A DNA stretch of 44,644 bases from Nocardia ninae NBRC 108245 (GCF_007990755.1 NZ_BJXA01000074.1:1-44644); one strand, 5' to 3'. Counted from the stretch's first letter, positions 9,276 through 16,378 are shown. Notes: generated by a model not told the origin, from the letters alone. Numbers and translations: made by a program.

Positions 9276-9593
9276 GTTCGCCCGTCCCTTCGCGCATCCG
9301 ACGCCGTCGTCGTGTCCTCACGGTAGAAACCGCCGGAGCGCACGGGTAGGACCGAACCGCCCGAATCCGATGACCGCAGCGCTCTCGTACGGGCGACGGG
9401 ATAATCACCGATTCGGCGCTTCGACTAGCGGCCCATCAATGGCGTGACGAATGGGTTCGAGTCGAATACAACCTGCGGTCGGCGAACGACGCGACCGAGT
9501 TCGAAAATTTCTGGTTCCACCTGGAAGATGGCCGATTCCGGTGGAATCGACGCCGCGCCCTGCGCGGTAAACAGCGACGGCGGCGATGTTTGA

Positions 9594-9633
9594 AGGTTTA
9601 TTGCGTCGAAGCGATCTTCGACGCAATAAACCT
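9594..9633. repeat. perfect 18-bp inverted repeat with 4-nt loop
   Basis: Positions 9594-9611 and 9616-9633 are exact reverse complements separated by CGAT. The arms contain AGGTTTATTGCG then TCGAAG, so they are unusually AT-rich for this genome. There is no following T-run, so it does not look like an intrinsic terminator, and the desaturase already has its own terminator 44 bp away. It could be a cruciform-prone operator or the footprint of a small mobile element. Confidence 0.85.
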
Positions 9634-9676
9634 CAAAACTCGGTAATTGCTGAGGGCGAGGTAGCCGAACATACGC

Positions 9677-9709
9677 GAGCCGCCGCCCGGACAGTCCGGG
9701 CGGCGGCTC
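9677..9709 (-). terminator. GC-rich terminator hairpin of the desaturase gene
   Basis: GAGCCGCCGCCCGGAC (9677-9692) pairs exactly with 9694-9709 across a single A, so the real loop is probably the central GACAGTC. It lies 20 bp past the desaturase stop. There is no T-run, as is usual in GC-rich actinobacteria. Confidence 0.7.
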
Positions 9710-9729
9710 GAGGTCTATCGGAAGCGAGC

Positions 9730-10701
9730 TCAGCTCGCGGTGCTGCTCGCCATCTGGCGTTCGGCCTTGGCGGCCTCGCGGGCGAGCATGCGGTCGCGCT
9801 GCTCCTCGAACTTCACCACGTCCTTGCCGAGCTTGTCGAGGTACGCGGCGAGCCGCTCGCGGCAGGCCTCACCGCGACCGGTGAAGTCGGTGCGGTCGAA
9901 GATGTTCCACTTCTTGAGCACCGGCTGCACCACCTCTTCCATGTGCTGGCGCAGGTCGTAGATGCCGTGCTTGGCCATCAGTACGCCGTTGCGGCGGAAG
10001 TTGGGCATACCGGCGCCGGGCATCTGGAAGTTCTCCAGGATCAGCGTGATGGCCTCGATCGTCTGGTCCGGGGCCAGGTCGAGCGCGGCGCCGCACATGT
10101 TGCGGTAGAAGATCATGTGCAGGTTCTCGTCCGCGGCGACGCGCTGGAGCATGCGGTCGGCGATCGGGTCGTCACACACCTTGCCGGTGTTGCGGTGGCT
10201 CACTCGGGTGGCCAGCTCCTGGAACGTCACGTACGCGACGGAGTGCAGGAAGCCCGCGTCGGCCTCGGTCGGCGACGCGAAACCGTTGGTCATGTGGATC
10301 ATCCGCGCCTCTTCGAGGGCGACCGGGTCGACGCCGCGGGTGACCACCAGGTAGTCCCGCATCACGATGCCGTGCCGGTTTTCCTCGGCGGTCCAACGGC
10401 CGACCCAGGTGCCCCACGCGCCGTCCTGCGAGAAGTTCTCGGCGATCTCGCGGTGGTAGGAGGGGAGGTTGTCCTCGGTGAGCAGGTTGGTGATCATGGC
10501 GGCTTTCGCGACCTCGCCCAACCGGGACTGTTCAGGATCCCAGTCGATGCCCCCGAGTGCGGCGAAATTGCGGCCTTCATCCCACGGGACGTAGTCGTGC
10601 GGATGCCATTCCTTTGCCAAGGAGAAGTGCCGGTTGACGTTTTCTGCGGCAACCGGCTCCAACTCCGTAAGAAGCTCGAGTTGAGTCAGATCCCTTGCCA
10701 T
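9730..10701 (-). CDS. desA: acyl-ACP desaturase (DesA-type, fatty acid desaturase family 2)
   Basis: A 323-residue soluble di-iron desaturase that inserts a cis double bond into acyl-ACP, in mycolic-acid bacteria feeding membrane lipid or meromycolate synthesis. The two iron-binding helices are visible: TAEENRHGIVMRDYL and ADENLHMIFYRNM (both ExxH). HDYVPWDEGRNFAALGG and YLTEDNLPSYH-like segments fit plant-type stearoyl-ACP desaturase relatives. The ATG at 10701 follows GAAGGG; a longer frame to 10839 covers promoter sequence and was not used. The C-terminus is an Ala-rich tail. A strong terminator follows, so the gene is probably monocistronic. Confidence 0.93.
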   Translation of the reverse strand: MARDLTQLELLTELEPVAAENVNRHFSLAKEWHPHDYVPWDEGRNFAALGGIDWDPEQSRLGEVAKAAMITNLLTEDNLPSYHREIAENFSQDGAWGTWVGRWTAEENRHGIVMRDYLVVTRGVDPVALEEARMIHMTNGFASPTEADAGFLHSVAYVTFQELATRVSHRNTGKVCDDPIADRMLQRVAADENLHMIFYRNMCGAALDLAPDQTIEAITLILENFQMPGAGMPNFRRNGVLMAKHGIYDLRQHMEEVVQPVLKKWNIFDRTDFTGRGEACRERLAAYLDKLGKDVVKFEEQRDRMLAREAAKAERQMASSTAS

Positions 10702-10774
10702 GTATGAACCCTTCAGTCTGTGCGTCCGGTCGTGCAGGTCATCCCCCCAAGGTAGACCGATGCCGTGCGGCCAT

Positions 10775-10810
10775 ACCTTACGGCACCGTAGGTGTGATGC
10801 GAAACGCATC
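10775..10810. promoter_or_regulatory. paired palindromes upstream of the desaturase
   Basis: Two palindromes lie about 75-110 bp before the desaturase start. TACGG-CA-CCGTA (10779-10790) is flanked by ACC and GGT, and GATGCG-AAA-CGCATC (10796-10810) is a perfect 15-bp element. Fatty-acid desaturase genes are commonly controlled by lipid-sensing repressors, so these may be operators. Which protein binds is unknown. Confidence 0.4.
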
Positions 10811-10985
10811 CGAATGCCTGTTGATGCCCCGTGATACACGTCATACGCCCTCGTTGGCGTTCGGCGACCACTGTCGAGTGTATGGCTTCGGCCCGCAGCG
10901 AGGGGATTATCGCCACGGGCCGAGGAGTGTTAGCGCAGCGTGCTGTACTGCACACGCGCGGGTAGATCGTTATAGTTCGCCCCGG

Positions 10986-11579
10986 TCAGCGTTTCCCGCC
11001 GAACAGACCACCGAGTACGTTTCCAAGTGCGCCACCGGCGTTCTTGGCCAGCGCCTCGCCGATCGCGCCGCCGATGCCACCGCTTTTGCTACTGCCGCCG
11101 AGCAGACCGCCGAGCAAGTCACCGATCCCGCCGTTGCCGGCCTGCGGCTGGGTCTGCGGCGCGGCGTTTCCGCCGCCGCCGGTCAGCTGCTTGGCCAGGT
11201 AGGCGAGCACGATCGGCGCGAGGATGGGCATCAGCTTGGCGATCAGGTCGTTGCCGCCGGTGCCCTCGGTGGCGCCGAGCGCGCTGATCACCGTGTTCTT
11301 CTCATCGCCGAAGACGTTCTCGACGATCTTCGAGCCGTCCGCGACGTCGACCTGGTCGATGTCCACCTGGCCCGCGCCCTCGACCAGACCACCGTGGTTG
11401 TCCAGTGCGCCGACCAGCGAGGCCGCGCCTTCGGGCTGGGTCGCGTTCGCCTGCAGGCCGCCGAGCAGCGTGGGCAGCGCCGCCTGGACCGCGGTGGTGG
11501 CGGTGTTCTCGTCTACGCCGAGCTTCGCGGCGATCTGGGCGATGGGTACCTGAGCGAGCAAATCATCGAAGGAAGTCAT
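10986..11579 (-). CDS. DUF937 domain protein
   Basis: A 197-residue protein starting MTSFDDLLAQVPIAQIA. The N-terminal 120 residues form the helical DUF937 pattern with repeated VPIAQIAAKLGVD / LPTLLGGLQANA blocks. The C-terminal third is low-complexity Gly-rich sequence (GGIGDLLGGLLGG, GGLFGGKR). No signal peptide or membrane helix is seen. DUF937 proteins have no established role; a YidB-like fold has been described for relatives. It lies between the desaturase promoter and tRNA-Lys and appears monocistronic. Confidence 0.82.
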   Translation of the reverse strand: MTSFDDLLAQVPIAQIAAKLGVDENTATTAVQAALPTLLGGLQANATQPEGAASLVGALDNHGGLVEGAGQVDIDQVDVADGSKIVENVFGDEKNTVISALGATEGTGGNDLIAKLMPILAPIVLAYLAKQLTGGGGNAAPQTQPQAGNGGIGDLLGGLLGGSSKSGGIGGAIGEALAKNAGGALGNVLGGLFGGKR

Positions 11580-11710
11580 CAGCTCCGCCTTGTCGAGGGA
11601 AGACCAGGATTGCCCCTGTCGCGCTCACAGTAGGGGAATGCTCAGAGGGAGTGCGGTCTTTCCGATCCCGCGCGCCGGGGGCGCGATGACGGCCGCTGGG
11701 AAACGAGAGC

Positions 11711-11735
11711 GGGCGCCCGGTAGAACCGGGCGCCC
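11711..11735 (-). terminator. hairpin downstream of tRNA-Lys
   Basis: GGGCGCCCGG (11711-11720) pairs perfectly with CCGGGCGCCC (11726-11735) over a 5-nt loop. It begins 6 nt beyond the tRNA 3' end on the minus strand, with TTTCC a little further. It is the likely tRNA-Lys terminator. Confidence 0.7.
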
Positions 11736-11741
11736 GATGAG

Positions 11742-11814
11742 TGCCCCCAGTAGGGCTCGAACCTACGACCTGCGGATTAAAAGTCCGTAGCTCTACCAAC
11801 TGAGCTATAGGGGC
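11742..11814 (-). tRNA. tRNA-Lys (anticodon TTT)
   Basis: 73-nt minus-strand tRNA. The acceptor stem GCCCCTA pairs with TGGGGGC (one G-T pair) and the discriminator is A. The D arm is AGCTCAGTTGGTAGAGCT, the anticodon loop CTTTTAA places TTT at positions 34-36, and the T arm is AGGTTCGAGCCCT-like. CCA is not encoded. Confidence 0.96.
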
Positions 11815-12246
11815 GCGGTGGGCCAGTGTAGTAGGCGCTGCCGCGATGGCCCAAATGGGGGAGCGGGCGCGTCGCGGGTTCGCCGCTGCCGCGGTGCGCG
11901 GGGGTCGGCGGGTGATGGCAATCCGGCGCCGAGACTTGTTGTGGCGCCTGGTAACGCGGGGCGTCTGGCGCACGATCTTGTCGGTAAACATTTGGTACCC
12001 AACTTTGTTCATCGCGCCGATAATTGGCTACCATCCAATCATGTTGGCTAGCAATGTCTTTGGATTTGCGGGGGGTGAGGGGTCTGAGCTCGGGTGCGTG
12101 CGCCGGTGGGGTGAGCGGGCAGGCGCGCGGCCGAGGATCGGCGGGCCGGTCGGCCGGTCTCCTCGGGTGAACGTTGCTGCGACGCTGTCGAATTGGGGGA
12201 ACGGGTATGCGCCGAAACTTGGTTGCGAGATGTTTGCTGTAACAGT

Positions 12247-12281
12247 AAACCGACCCGGTCAGTTACCTGACTCGTCGGTTT
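12247..12281. repeat. nested inverted repeat AAACCGAC...GTCGGTTT
   Basis: AAACCGAC (12247-12254) pairs with GTCGGTTT (12274-12281), and inside it GTCAG (12258-12262) pairs with CTGAC (12267-12271) around TTAC. The outer half-site resembles the CGGTTT half of butyrolactone autoregulator elements. It lies about 400 bp upstream of the butyrolactone-receptor-like TetR gene. Confidence 0.6.
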
Positions 12282-12324
12282 GCCGCGTGTCGGATGGAGT
12301 TTCCGGGTACGGTGACGACTTGAT

Positions 12325-12367
12325 GAATTCCGAAAGAATCGCCGACTGGTCCGGTGATTCGGAATTC
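12325..12367. repeat. 10-bp perfect inverted repeat with 23-nt spacer
   Basis: GAATTCCGAA (12325-12334) and TTCGGAATTC (12358-12367) are exact reverse complements. The structure could fold as a stem-loop in RNA or bind a dimeric protein. No gene ends or starts at it. Confidence 0.6.
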
Positions 12368-12467
12368 GGCTTATCGTTGATGTGCCCGAACTTGTCGCGA
12401 CCGGTCCGGCCGATCGCGGCTTCCCTGAACACAACGCCGCAGGAGGCAGATCCGAGACAAAGGAATA

Positions 12468-12499
12468 CCCGGGTGCGCACCCCCTGCGGTGCACCCGGG
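12468..12499. terminator. 9-bp GC-rich stem-loop
   Basis: CCCGGGTGC (12468-12476) pairs with GCACCCGGG (12491-12499) over a 14-nt loop that could pair further through GCACC and GGT. It resembles a terminator, but no gene is recognised upstream on either strand, so it may end an unannotated transcript. Confidence 0.4.
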
Positions 12500-12543
12500 C
12501 AGGAAAACTATACCAGCTGGTGTGTTTCAGGTTTTTCGCAAGT

Positions 12544-12583
12544 TTTCGTACCGAAAGTTTGAAACTGGGCGAAAACCCGGTTT
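12544..12583. promoter_or_regulatory. two adjacent palindromes in the TetR promoter region
   Basis: TTTCG-TAC-CGAAA (12544-12556) is followed by AAACTGGG (12562-12569) and CCCGGTTT (12576-12583), a 22-bp dyad with one mismatched pair. Both lie 95-135 bp upstream of the TetR start. Butyrolactone-receptor repressors bind ~22-bp dyads with GGTTT-type half-sites near their own promoters, so the second is a candidate autoregulatory site. This is inference from spacing and sequence. Confidence 0.45.
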
Positions 12584-12676
12584 GAAGTATTGATAAAACT
12601 CATAACTTCGCGCCAAGGGCCCGTTCCTTTGGGGGTGGCTGTTTGGCGGCGAGTAGGCTTCGGAGGCGTTTCGAGC

Positions 12677-13342
12677 ATGGCACGGCAGCAAGAGCGGGCC
12701 CGCCGGACACGTGCGGCGATTATCAGGTCCGCCGCCGTTGAGTTCGGGAAGAGCGGCTATGCCGCTGCATCGCTCAACCGCATATTGGAAGGGTCGCGTG
12801 CCACCAAGGGCGCCATGTACTTCCATTTCGATTCCAAGGAAGATCTCGCGCGCGCCGTACTGGAGACGGCGGTCGAACGCTATCGCGCATCGGCCGAGCG
12901 TTGGCTCGGCCGAACGGATCTCGGACCACTGGACATCATGCACGGCATGGTCGACGAGATGGCACTACGGCTCGAACACGACATCATCGTGCAAGCCGAA
13001 TACCGGTTGATCATCGAACCGGACTTCTATCGAGACGTGCAAAGCGGTGGCGGACGGATCCTCGGGCGCGCCACCCGCGCGCTCACCGTCCGCGCCATCG
13101 ATCAGGGACAGCTGCGCGCTGACGCGGACGCCGACCGATTCACCCGCACGCTGACCGCAGCCCTGGCCGGCCAGCGATACCTGGTCGACGCGCAAGGCAC
13201 CGGCATCGACCTGCGCGCTCGCTTCGAGGAAGCGCTCGAGGTCGTCGTCGAGTCCATGGCCACCCCGGAATGGACCGAGAAGTTCCGCAACGACGGCTGG
13301 CGCACACGCGCACGGCTCGAAGAGCTCAGTTTGGGCCTTTGA
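12677..13342 (+). CDS. TetR regulator of the gamma-butyrolactone-receptor type
   Basis: A 221-residue repressor from ATG 12677 with GGAGG at 12662-12666. The N-terminus has the pattern of ArpA/ScbR-like receptors: TRAAIIRSAAVEFGKSGYAA, then ILEGSRATKGAMYFHFDSKEDLARAVLE. The first two helices plus the KGAMYFHF recognition helix are diagnostic of this branch. The C-terminal ligand domain is helical with few recognisable motifs. In Streptomyces such proteins sense butyrolactones and control secondary metabolism. No butyrolactone synthase (AfsA) is in the window, so the ligand is open. The long palindrome-rich leader suggests autoregulation. Confidence 0.85.
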   Translation: MARQQERARRTRAAIIRSAAVEFGKSGYAAASLNRILEGSRATKGAMYFHFDSKEDLARAVLETAVERYRASAERWLGRTDLGPLDIMHGMVDEMALRLEHDIIVQAEYRLIIEPDFYRDVQSGGGRILGRATRALTVRAIDQGQLRADADADRFTRTLTAALAGQRYLVDAQGTGIDLRARFEEALEVVVESMATPEWTEKFRNDGWRTRARLEELSLGL

Positions 13343-13437
13343 CCAGCCGGTTTGGGAAACGAGTCCGGTCTGTCATAAGCTAACCGGGCTCCCAACGGAC
13401 AGCCGTTGAAGCCGGTTCCGGAGAAATCCGGAGACGA

Positions 13438-13510
13438 GCCCCCTTCGTCTAGCGGCCTAGGACGCCGCCCTTTCAAGGCGGTAGCGCGGGTTCGAATCCC
13501 GTAGGGGGTA
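13438..13510 (+). tRNA. tRNA-Glu (anticodon TTC)
   Basis: 73-nt tRNA. The acceptor GCCCCCT pairs with AGGGGGT (terminal G-T) and the discriminator is A. The anticodon stem CGCCC/GGGCG-like encloses CTTTCAA, giving TTC. The T loop is GGGTTCGAATCCC. It is the first of three plus-strand tRNAs within 310 bp. Confidence 0.96.
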
Positions 13511-13538
13511 CGGTCTTCGGACCGTTGGTAGTACGCAA

Positions 13539-13612
13539 GGCCCTGTGGCGCAGTTGGTTAGCGCGCCGCCCTGTCACGGCGGAGGTCGCGGGTTCGAGTC
13601 CCGTCAGGGTCG
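13539..13612 (+). tRNA. tRNA-Asp (anticodon GTC)
   Basis: 74-nt tRNA. The acceptor GGCCCTG pairs with CAGGGTC (one G-T) and the discriminator is G, as in most tRNA-Asp. The anticodon loop CTGTCAC gives GTC. The T arm is CGGGTTCGAGTCCCG. Confidence 0.96.
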
Positions 13613-13621
13613 CAGAAGAGG

Positions 13622-13639
13622 CGCCGGAGCAATCCGGCG
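13622..13639 (+). terminator. small hairpin between tRNA-Asp and tRNA-Phe
   Basis: CGCCGGA (13622-13628) pairs with TCCGGCG (13633-13639) over GCAA, a GNRA-type loop, then TTTCG. It lies 10 nt past tRNA-Asp and is a likely terminator or processing signal. Confidence 0.6.
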
Positions 13640-13671
13640 TTTCGCGTATGGCATTCAACTCGGGTGCCTGC

Positions 13672-13745
13672 GGCCAGGTAGCTCAGTTGGTACGAGCGTC
13701 CGCCTGAAAAGCGGAAGGTCGCCGGTTCGATCCCGGCCCTGGCCA
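13672..13745 (+). tRNA. tRNA-Phe (anticodon GAA)
   Basis: 74-nt tRNA with a perfect acceptor GGCCAGG/CCTGGCC and discriminator A. The anticodon loop CTGAAAA gives GAA. The T arm is CCGGTTCGATCCCGG. It is the last gene of the Glu-Asp-Phe cluster. Confidence 0.96.
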
Positions 13746-13759
13746 CTTCACTCGTAGGC

Positions 13760-13792
13760 GAGCCCTGCACGCGGAATGCGCGTGCGGGGCTC
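13760..13792 (+). terminator. terminator after tRNA-Phe
   Basis: GAGCCCTGCACGCG (13760-13773) pairs with CGCGTGCGGGGCTC (13779-13792) with one T-G pair over a 5-nt loop, followed by GTTTCGTT. It begins 15 nt after the tRNA-Phe 3' end. Confidence 0.8.
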
Positions 13793-13808
13793 GTTTCGTT
13801 CGTGTCTT

Positions 13809-14120
13809 GTGGGGGTGCAACCCCCACGCCCCGCTCGGCGGGGCTTCGCCCCCCGAACCCCCGGACCGTGGTTGCGTTGGTGGGCAGGTGCGGATTTGGC
13901 TGCAACGTGCTCGGTGGGGCTTCGCCCCCGAACCCGCCCACCGTGGTGGCGTTGGTGGGCGGGTGCGGATTTGGCTGCAACGTGCTCGGTGGGGCTTCGC
14001 CCCCGAACCCGCCCACCGTGGTTGCGTTGGTGGCGGGTGCGGATTTGGCTACAACGTGCTCGGCGGGATTTCGCCCCCCGAACCCCCGGACCGTGGTTGC
14101 GTTGGTGGGCAGCTGCGGAA
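13809..14120. repeat. tandem array of a ~75-bp repeat with short GC hairpins
   Basis: Four tandem copies begin at 13833, 13909, 13984 and 14058 (periods 76, 75 and 74), the last one partial. Each copy contains GGGCTTCGCCCC, then CCGTGGT, GCGTTGGTGG, GTGCGGATTTGGCT and CAACGTGCTCGG. The array starts with a GTGGGGGT/ACCCCCAC hairpin (13809-13827) and a GCCCCGC/GCGGGGC hairpin. Each unit has its own GGGGC-TTC-GCCCC hairpin. Peptides encoded through it on both strands are repetitive and appear to be by-products. There are no unique spacers, so it is not a CRISPR. With the following ~300 bp to 14423 there is no gene. Confidence 0.85.
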
Positions 14121-14423
14121 TTGACTGGTACGCGCCGGGTGGGTTCGTCGTCGGCAGCATTATCGGTGGAAGGGCCTCGCCGCCTCGACCATGCGCCAGA
14201 TCGGGTCCGACCGCCGCCGCGGCGAGCTATCCGGCCGGGCCCAGACCCGCGGGTCGCCTGGGTGTCGTTCTGGATCCTGGCGCTTGTGCTGCGGCTGATG
14301 ATGTCCGCCATCATGGCCCGGCGGCGCCAGTCGGTGTTCGCGAGTGGGACTTGCGGGCGGCGAAGTGCGAGTAGCGCCTGCGTGATGTCCCGTTCGAGAG
14401 GCCGTCCGTAGGCTGGCCGGGTC

Positions 14424-15104
14424 ATGGTGACTCTTTTGCTGGCGCTTGCGGGGTTTGCGGTGCTGGATTCGTTGGATGTGTTGTTGGTGGGGGTTACTAC
14501 GGCGGTGGTGGCGGACAGTCGGCTGGGGCGGCGGTCGCCGGTGCCGGGTGGGGTGAGTTTTATTGCGGGGGTTTTCGCGGTTACCACGGGGTTTGGGCTC
14601 TGTACGGTGCTGGGGTTGAACTTCTTGAGCGAGTTGGTGGCGTTCGAGTTGACGCCTGGGGTGCGGTATTGGGGGGAGTTGGGGTTGGGGGTGGTGTTGA
14701 TCGCGGTGAGTGCGGTGCCGGTGGTTCGGCAGCGGGGGACGCCGGCGTGGGCGGGGGTGTTGCGGCGGCGGCCGTGGTTGTTCGGATTCGTCGGGGTGGC
14801 AATCGGTCTCGTGCAGGCGCCTACGGCGGTTCCGTATCTGGCTGGACTAGCGATGATCTCGGCGCAGGATCCGTTGCCGAGTTTCTGGCCGGTGCTCGTG
14901 GTCGCCTACTGTGCGCTTGCTTTGTTGCCGCCGCTACTGGTGTTGTTGCTTTCGCTCAGGAGAACAAGTCGAGCCAGGCGGGTCTACCGCACGATCGTGC
15001 GTGTGCTCACTCGGTACGCCCCGCCGGCATTACGGGTCCTATTCGTGACGTTCGGCGCAATTCTGCTCGTCGACGCGCTGGTCAACTTCCGTCAGCTCGC
15101 GTGA
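14424..15104 (+). CDS. GAP-family (Sap-type) membrane transporter
   Basis: A 226-residue integral membrane protein with about six helices. It begins LLLALAGFAVLDSLDVLLVG and has a TPVRYWGELGLG-like short loop and a Pro-rich loop near QAPTAVPYL. The pattern matches the Gap/Sap proteins of mycobacteria, relatives of the LysE fold that take part in surface glycolipid (glycopeptidolipid or sulfolipid) export. The first 350 bp is rich in TTG and GGG codons, unlike neighbouring genes. The ribosome site is weak, so GTG 14427 is an alternative start. The cargo is unknown. Confidence 0.75.
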   Translation: MVTLLLALAGFAVLDSLDVLLVGVTTAVVADSRLGRRSPVPGGVSFIAGVFAVTTGFGLCTVLGLNFLSELVAFELTPGVRYWGELGLGVVLIAVSAVPVVRQRGTPAWAGVLRRRPWLFGFVGVAIGLVQAPTAVPYLAGLAMISAQDPLPSFWPVLVVAYCALALLPPLLVLLLSLRRTSRARRVYRTIVRVLTRYAPPALRVLFVTFGAILLVDALVNFRQLA

Positions 15105-15217
15105 GTGGCACATGGCTGCGGCAAAACGCGAGTAGTTCGCACCATGGTGTGCCACGCGCGCCAATCGTGATCTTGGAAAAGCAGTGTGGGGGCGGCTGAC
15201 GGTGGAATGCTGGAGGC

Positions 15218-15385
15218 ATGGCTGAGCGCTGGTATTACTGCTTGAAGCACAAGCGGGCCGAGAAAGGTCGGCAATGCTGGTTCCAGGATCGGATGGGGCC
15301 GTATCCGGACCAGGCGACCGCGGAGCGGGCATTGGAGATCGTGAAGGCGCGCAATGCGCAGGCGGATGCCGCGGACTCCGATTGA
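15218..15385 (+). CDS. 55-residue conserved actinobacterial protein (SPOR-like)
   Basis: A small frame from ATG 15218, TGA at 15385, with GGAGG nearly adjacent to the start and GGTGG further up. The residues begin MAERWYYCLKHKRAEKG and continue with DRMGPYPDQATAERALEIV, ending with an acidic tail. I recognise this Trp-Tyr-x-Cys-Leu-Lys-His...GPY...A..AL layout from a widespread small actinobacterial family annotated as SPOR-like or hypothetical. The two Cys and two His could bind a metal, but this is a guess. It stands alone between the Gap gene and ppm1. Confidence 0.8.
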   Translation: MAERWYYCLKHKRAEKGRQCWFQDRMGPYPDQATAERALEIVKARNAQADAADSD

Positions 15386-15644
15386 CGCGACGGTGACCGG
15401 GCGCTTTCTCGCATGTGCTGAGTGGCAACCGATTTCGTTCGAACCGGGGTAACTCGGCGGGTACCGGCTGACTATCGCGCGTCGCCGATGCCGCTCCGGC
15501 GCCTGCTGAGCCGGGCCTGAGGCCCGGAGAGGCGAGGGAGCCCTGTTCAGGTCCATCAAGTACGGTTTCTCAGAACTCAGACGAATGCTCGGTGGTCCTG
15601 ACGTGGGCTGCGGGCTGGACCAGGATCAGCAGGGAGGGCGACCC

Positions 15645-16364
15645 TTGAGGGTTACCGTTGTTGTGCCGACCTACAACGAGCGGGAAAATCTGCCGGTTGC
15701 GGTGGCGCGGCTCACCGCGCTGCCGGTGCCCGACCTGCACGTGCTCGTGGTCGACGACAGTTCACCGGACGGCACCGGTGAGGTCGCCGACAAGCTGGCC
15801 GCGGAGCTGCCGAACGTGGTCGGCGTGCTGCACCGCACCGAGAAGGACGGTCTGGGCCGGGCCTACATCGCCGGGATCACCCGGGCGCTGGACGAAGGCG
15901 CCGACGTGGTGATCCAGATGGACGCCGACCTGTCGCACCCGGCCGAGGTGATTCCGGCCATGCTGGAGCGGCTGACGACCACCGACGCCGGCGTGGTGCT
16001 CGGCTCGCGCTACGTGCCGGGCGGGTCCACGGCCGAGGAATGGAAGTGGCACCGCAAGGCGCTGTCGGCGTGGGCCAACTTCTACGTGAACCTGATCCTG
16101 CGGCTGCATGTGAAGGACGCCACCGCCGGGTTCAAGGCGTGGAAGGCGGACACGTTGCGCGCCATCGACGTCGCGTCGATCCGCAGCAACGGGTATTCGT
16201 TCCAGGTCGAGATGAACTACCGGACGGTCAAGCGGGGCATCGAGATCGCCGAGGTGCCGATCCGCTTCGAGGAGCGCACCCTGGGCGCCTCCAAGATGAG
16301 CCTGAAGGTGCAGCTGGAGTCGGCGCTGATGCCGTGGAAGCTGCTCTTCGGCAAGTCGGTCTGA
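15645..16364 (+). CDS. ppm1: polyprenol-phosphate mannose synthase (GT2)
   Basis: A 239-residue glycosyltransferase that transfers mannose from GDP-mannose to polyprenyl phosphate, giving the mannosyl donor for lipomannan, lipoarabinomannan and protein mannosylation. It has the GT2 start VVVPTYNERENLP, VVDDSSPDGT, the DxD motif in QMDADLSHP (residues 93-95) and the acceptor-side segment RFEERTLGASKMS. No membrane domain is fused, as in the soluble Ppm1/DPM1 group, and the Ppm2-like acyltransferase is not attached. TTG 15645 is the best start because GGGAGGG lies 6 nt upstream; the frame is open to 15585. A strong terminator follows. Confidence 0.92.
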   Translation: MRVTVVVPTYNERENLPVAVARLTALPVPDLHVLVVDDSSPDGTGEVADKLAAELPNVVGVLHRTEKDGLGRAYIAGITRALDEGADVVIQMDADLSHPAEVIPAMLERLTTTDAGVVLGSRYVPGGSTAEEWKWHRKALSAWANFYVNLILRLHVKDATAGFKAWKADTLRAIDVASIRSNGYSFQVEMNYRTVKRGIEIAEVPIRFEERTLGASKMSLKVQLESALMPWKLLFGKSV

Positions 16365-16378
16365 GCACACCACCGAAC

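Larger units (their letters stand above)
9276..9729. other. gene-free interval upstream of the acyl-CoA dehydrogenase
   Basis: 454 bp between the start of the acyl-CoA dehydrogenase and the stop of the desaturase, both minus. No frame has convincing codon use or a homolog I recognise. It holds the 18-bp inverted repeat (9594-9633), a small TTCGA-G-TCGAA palindrome (9456-9466) and the GC-rich desaturase terminator (9677-9709). The acyl-CoA dehydrogenase promoter should lie in its left part. Confidence 0.6.
11815..12676. other. 862-bp gene-free, palindrome-rich interval before the TetR gene
   Basis: This interval separates tRNA-Lys (minus) from the TetR gene (plus). Frames that cross it, such as 11846-12562 plus and 12048-12494 minus, have codon use and composition unlike the real genes. 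The right 430 bp is markedly more AT-rich than its surroundings and holds five inverted repeats (12247-12281, 12325-12367, 12468-12499, 12544-12556, 12562-12583), listed separately. I see no copy of the tRNA-Lys 3' end that would mark an integrated element. Confidence 0.6.

Noticed and set aside
12322-12559. Internal small frame starting MNSERIADWSGD
   Set aside because: It contains rare codons, has a weak ribosome site, overlaps the 12325-12367 dyad and resembles nothing I know.
11846-12562. 238-residue plus frame across the gene-free region
   Set aside because: No domain and a composition unlike the surrounding genes. It runs through several palindromes and has no convincing start.
11742-12676. 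tRNA-Lys-integrated mobile element
   Set aside because: No duplicated tRNA 3' end, integrase or transposase is visible in the interval.
13809-14120. CRISPR array
   Set aside because: The units are contiguous with no unique spacers, and no cas genes are present.
13558-14160. Repetitive peptides encoded through the tandem repeat on both strands
   Set aside because: They exist because the 75-bp period is a multiple of three; they overlap tRNA genes and each other and lack start signals.
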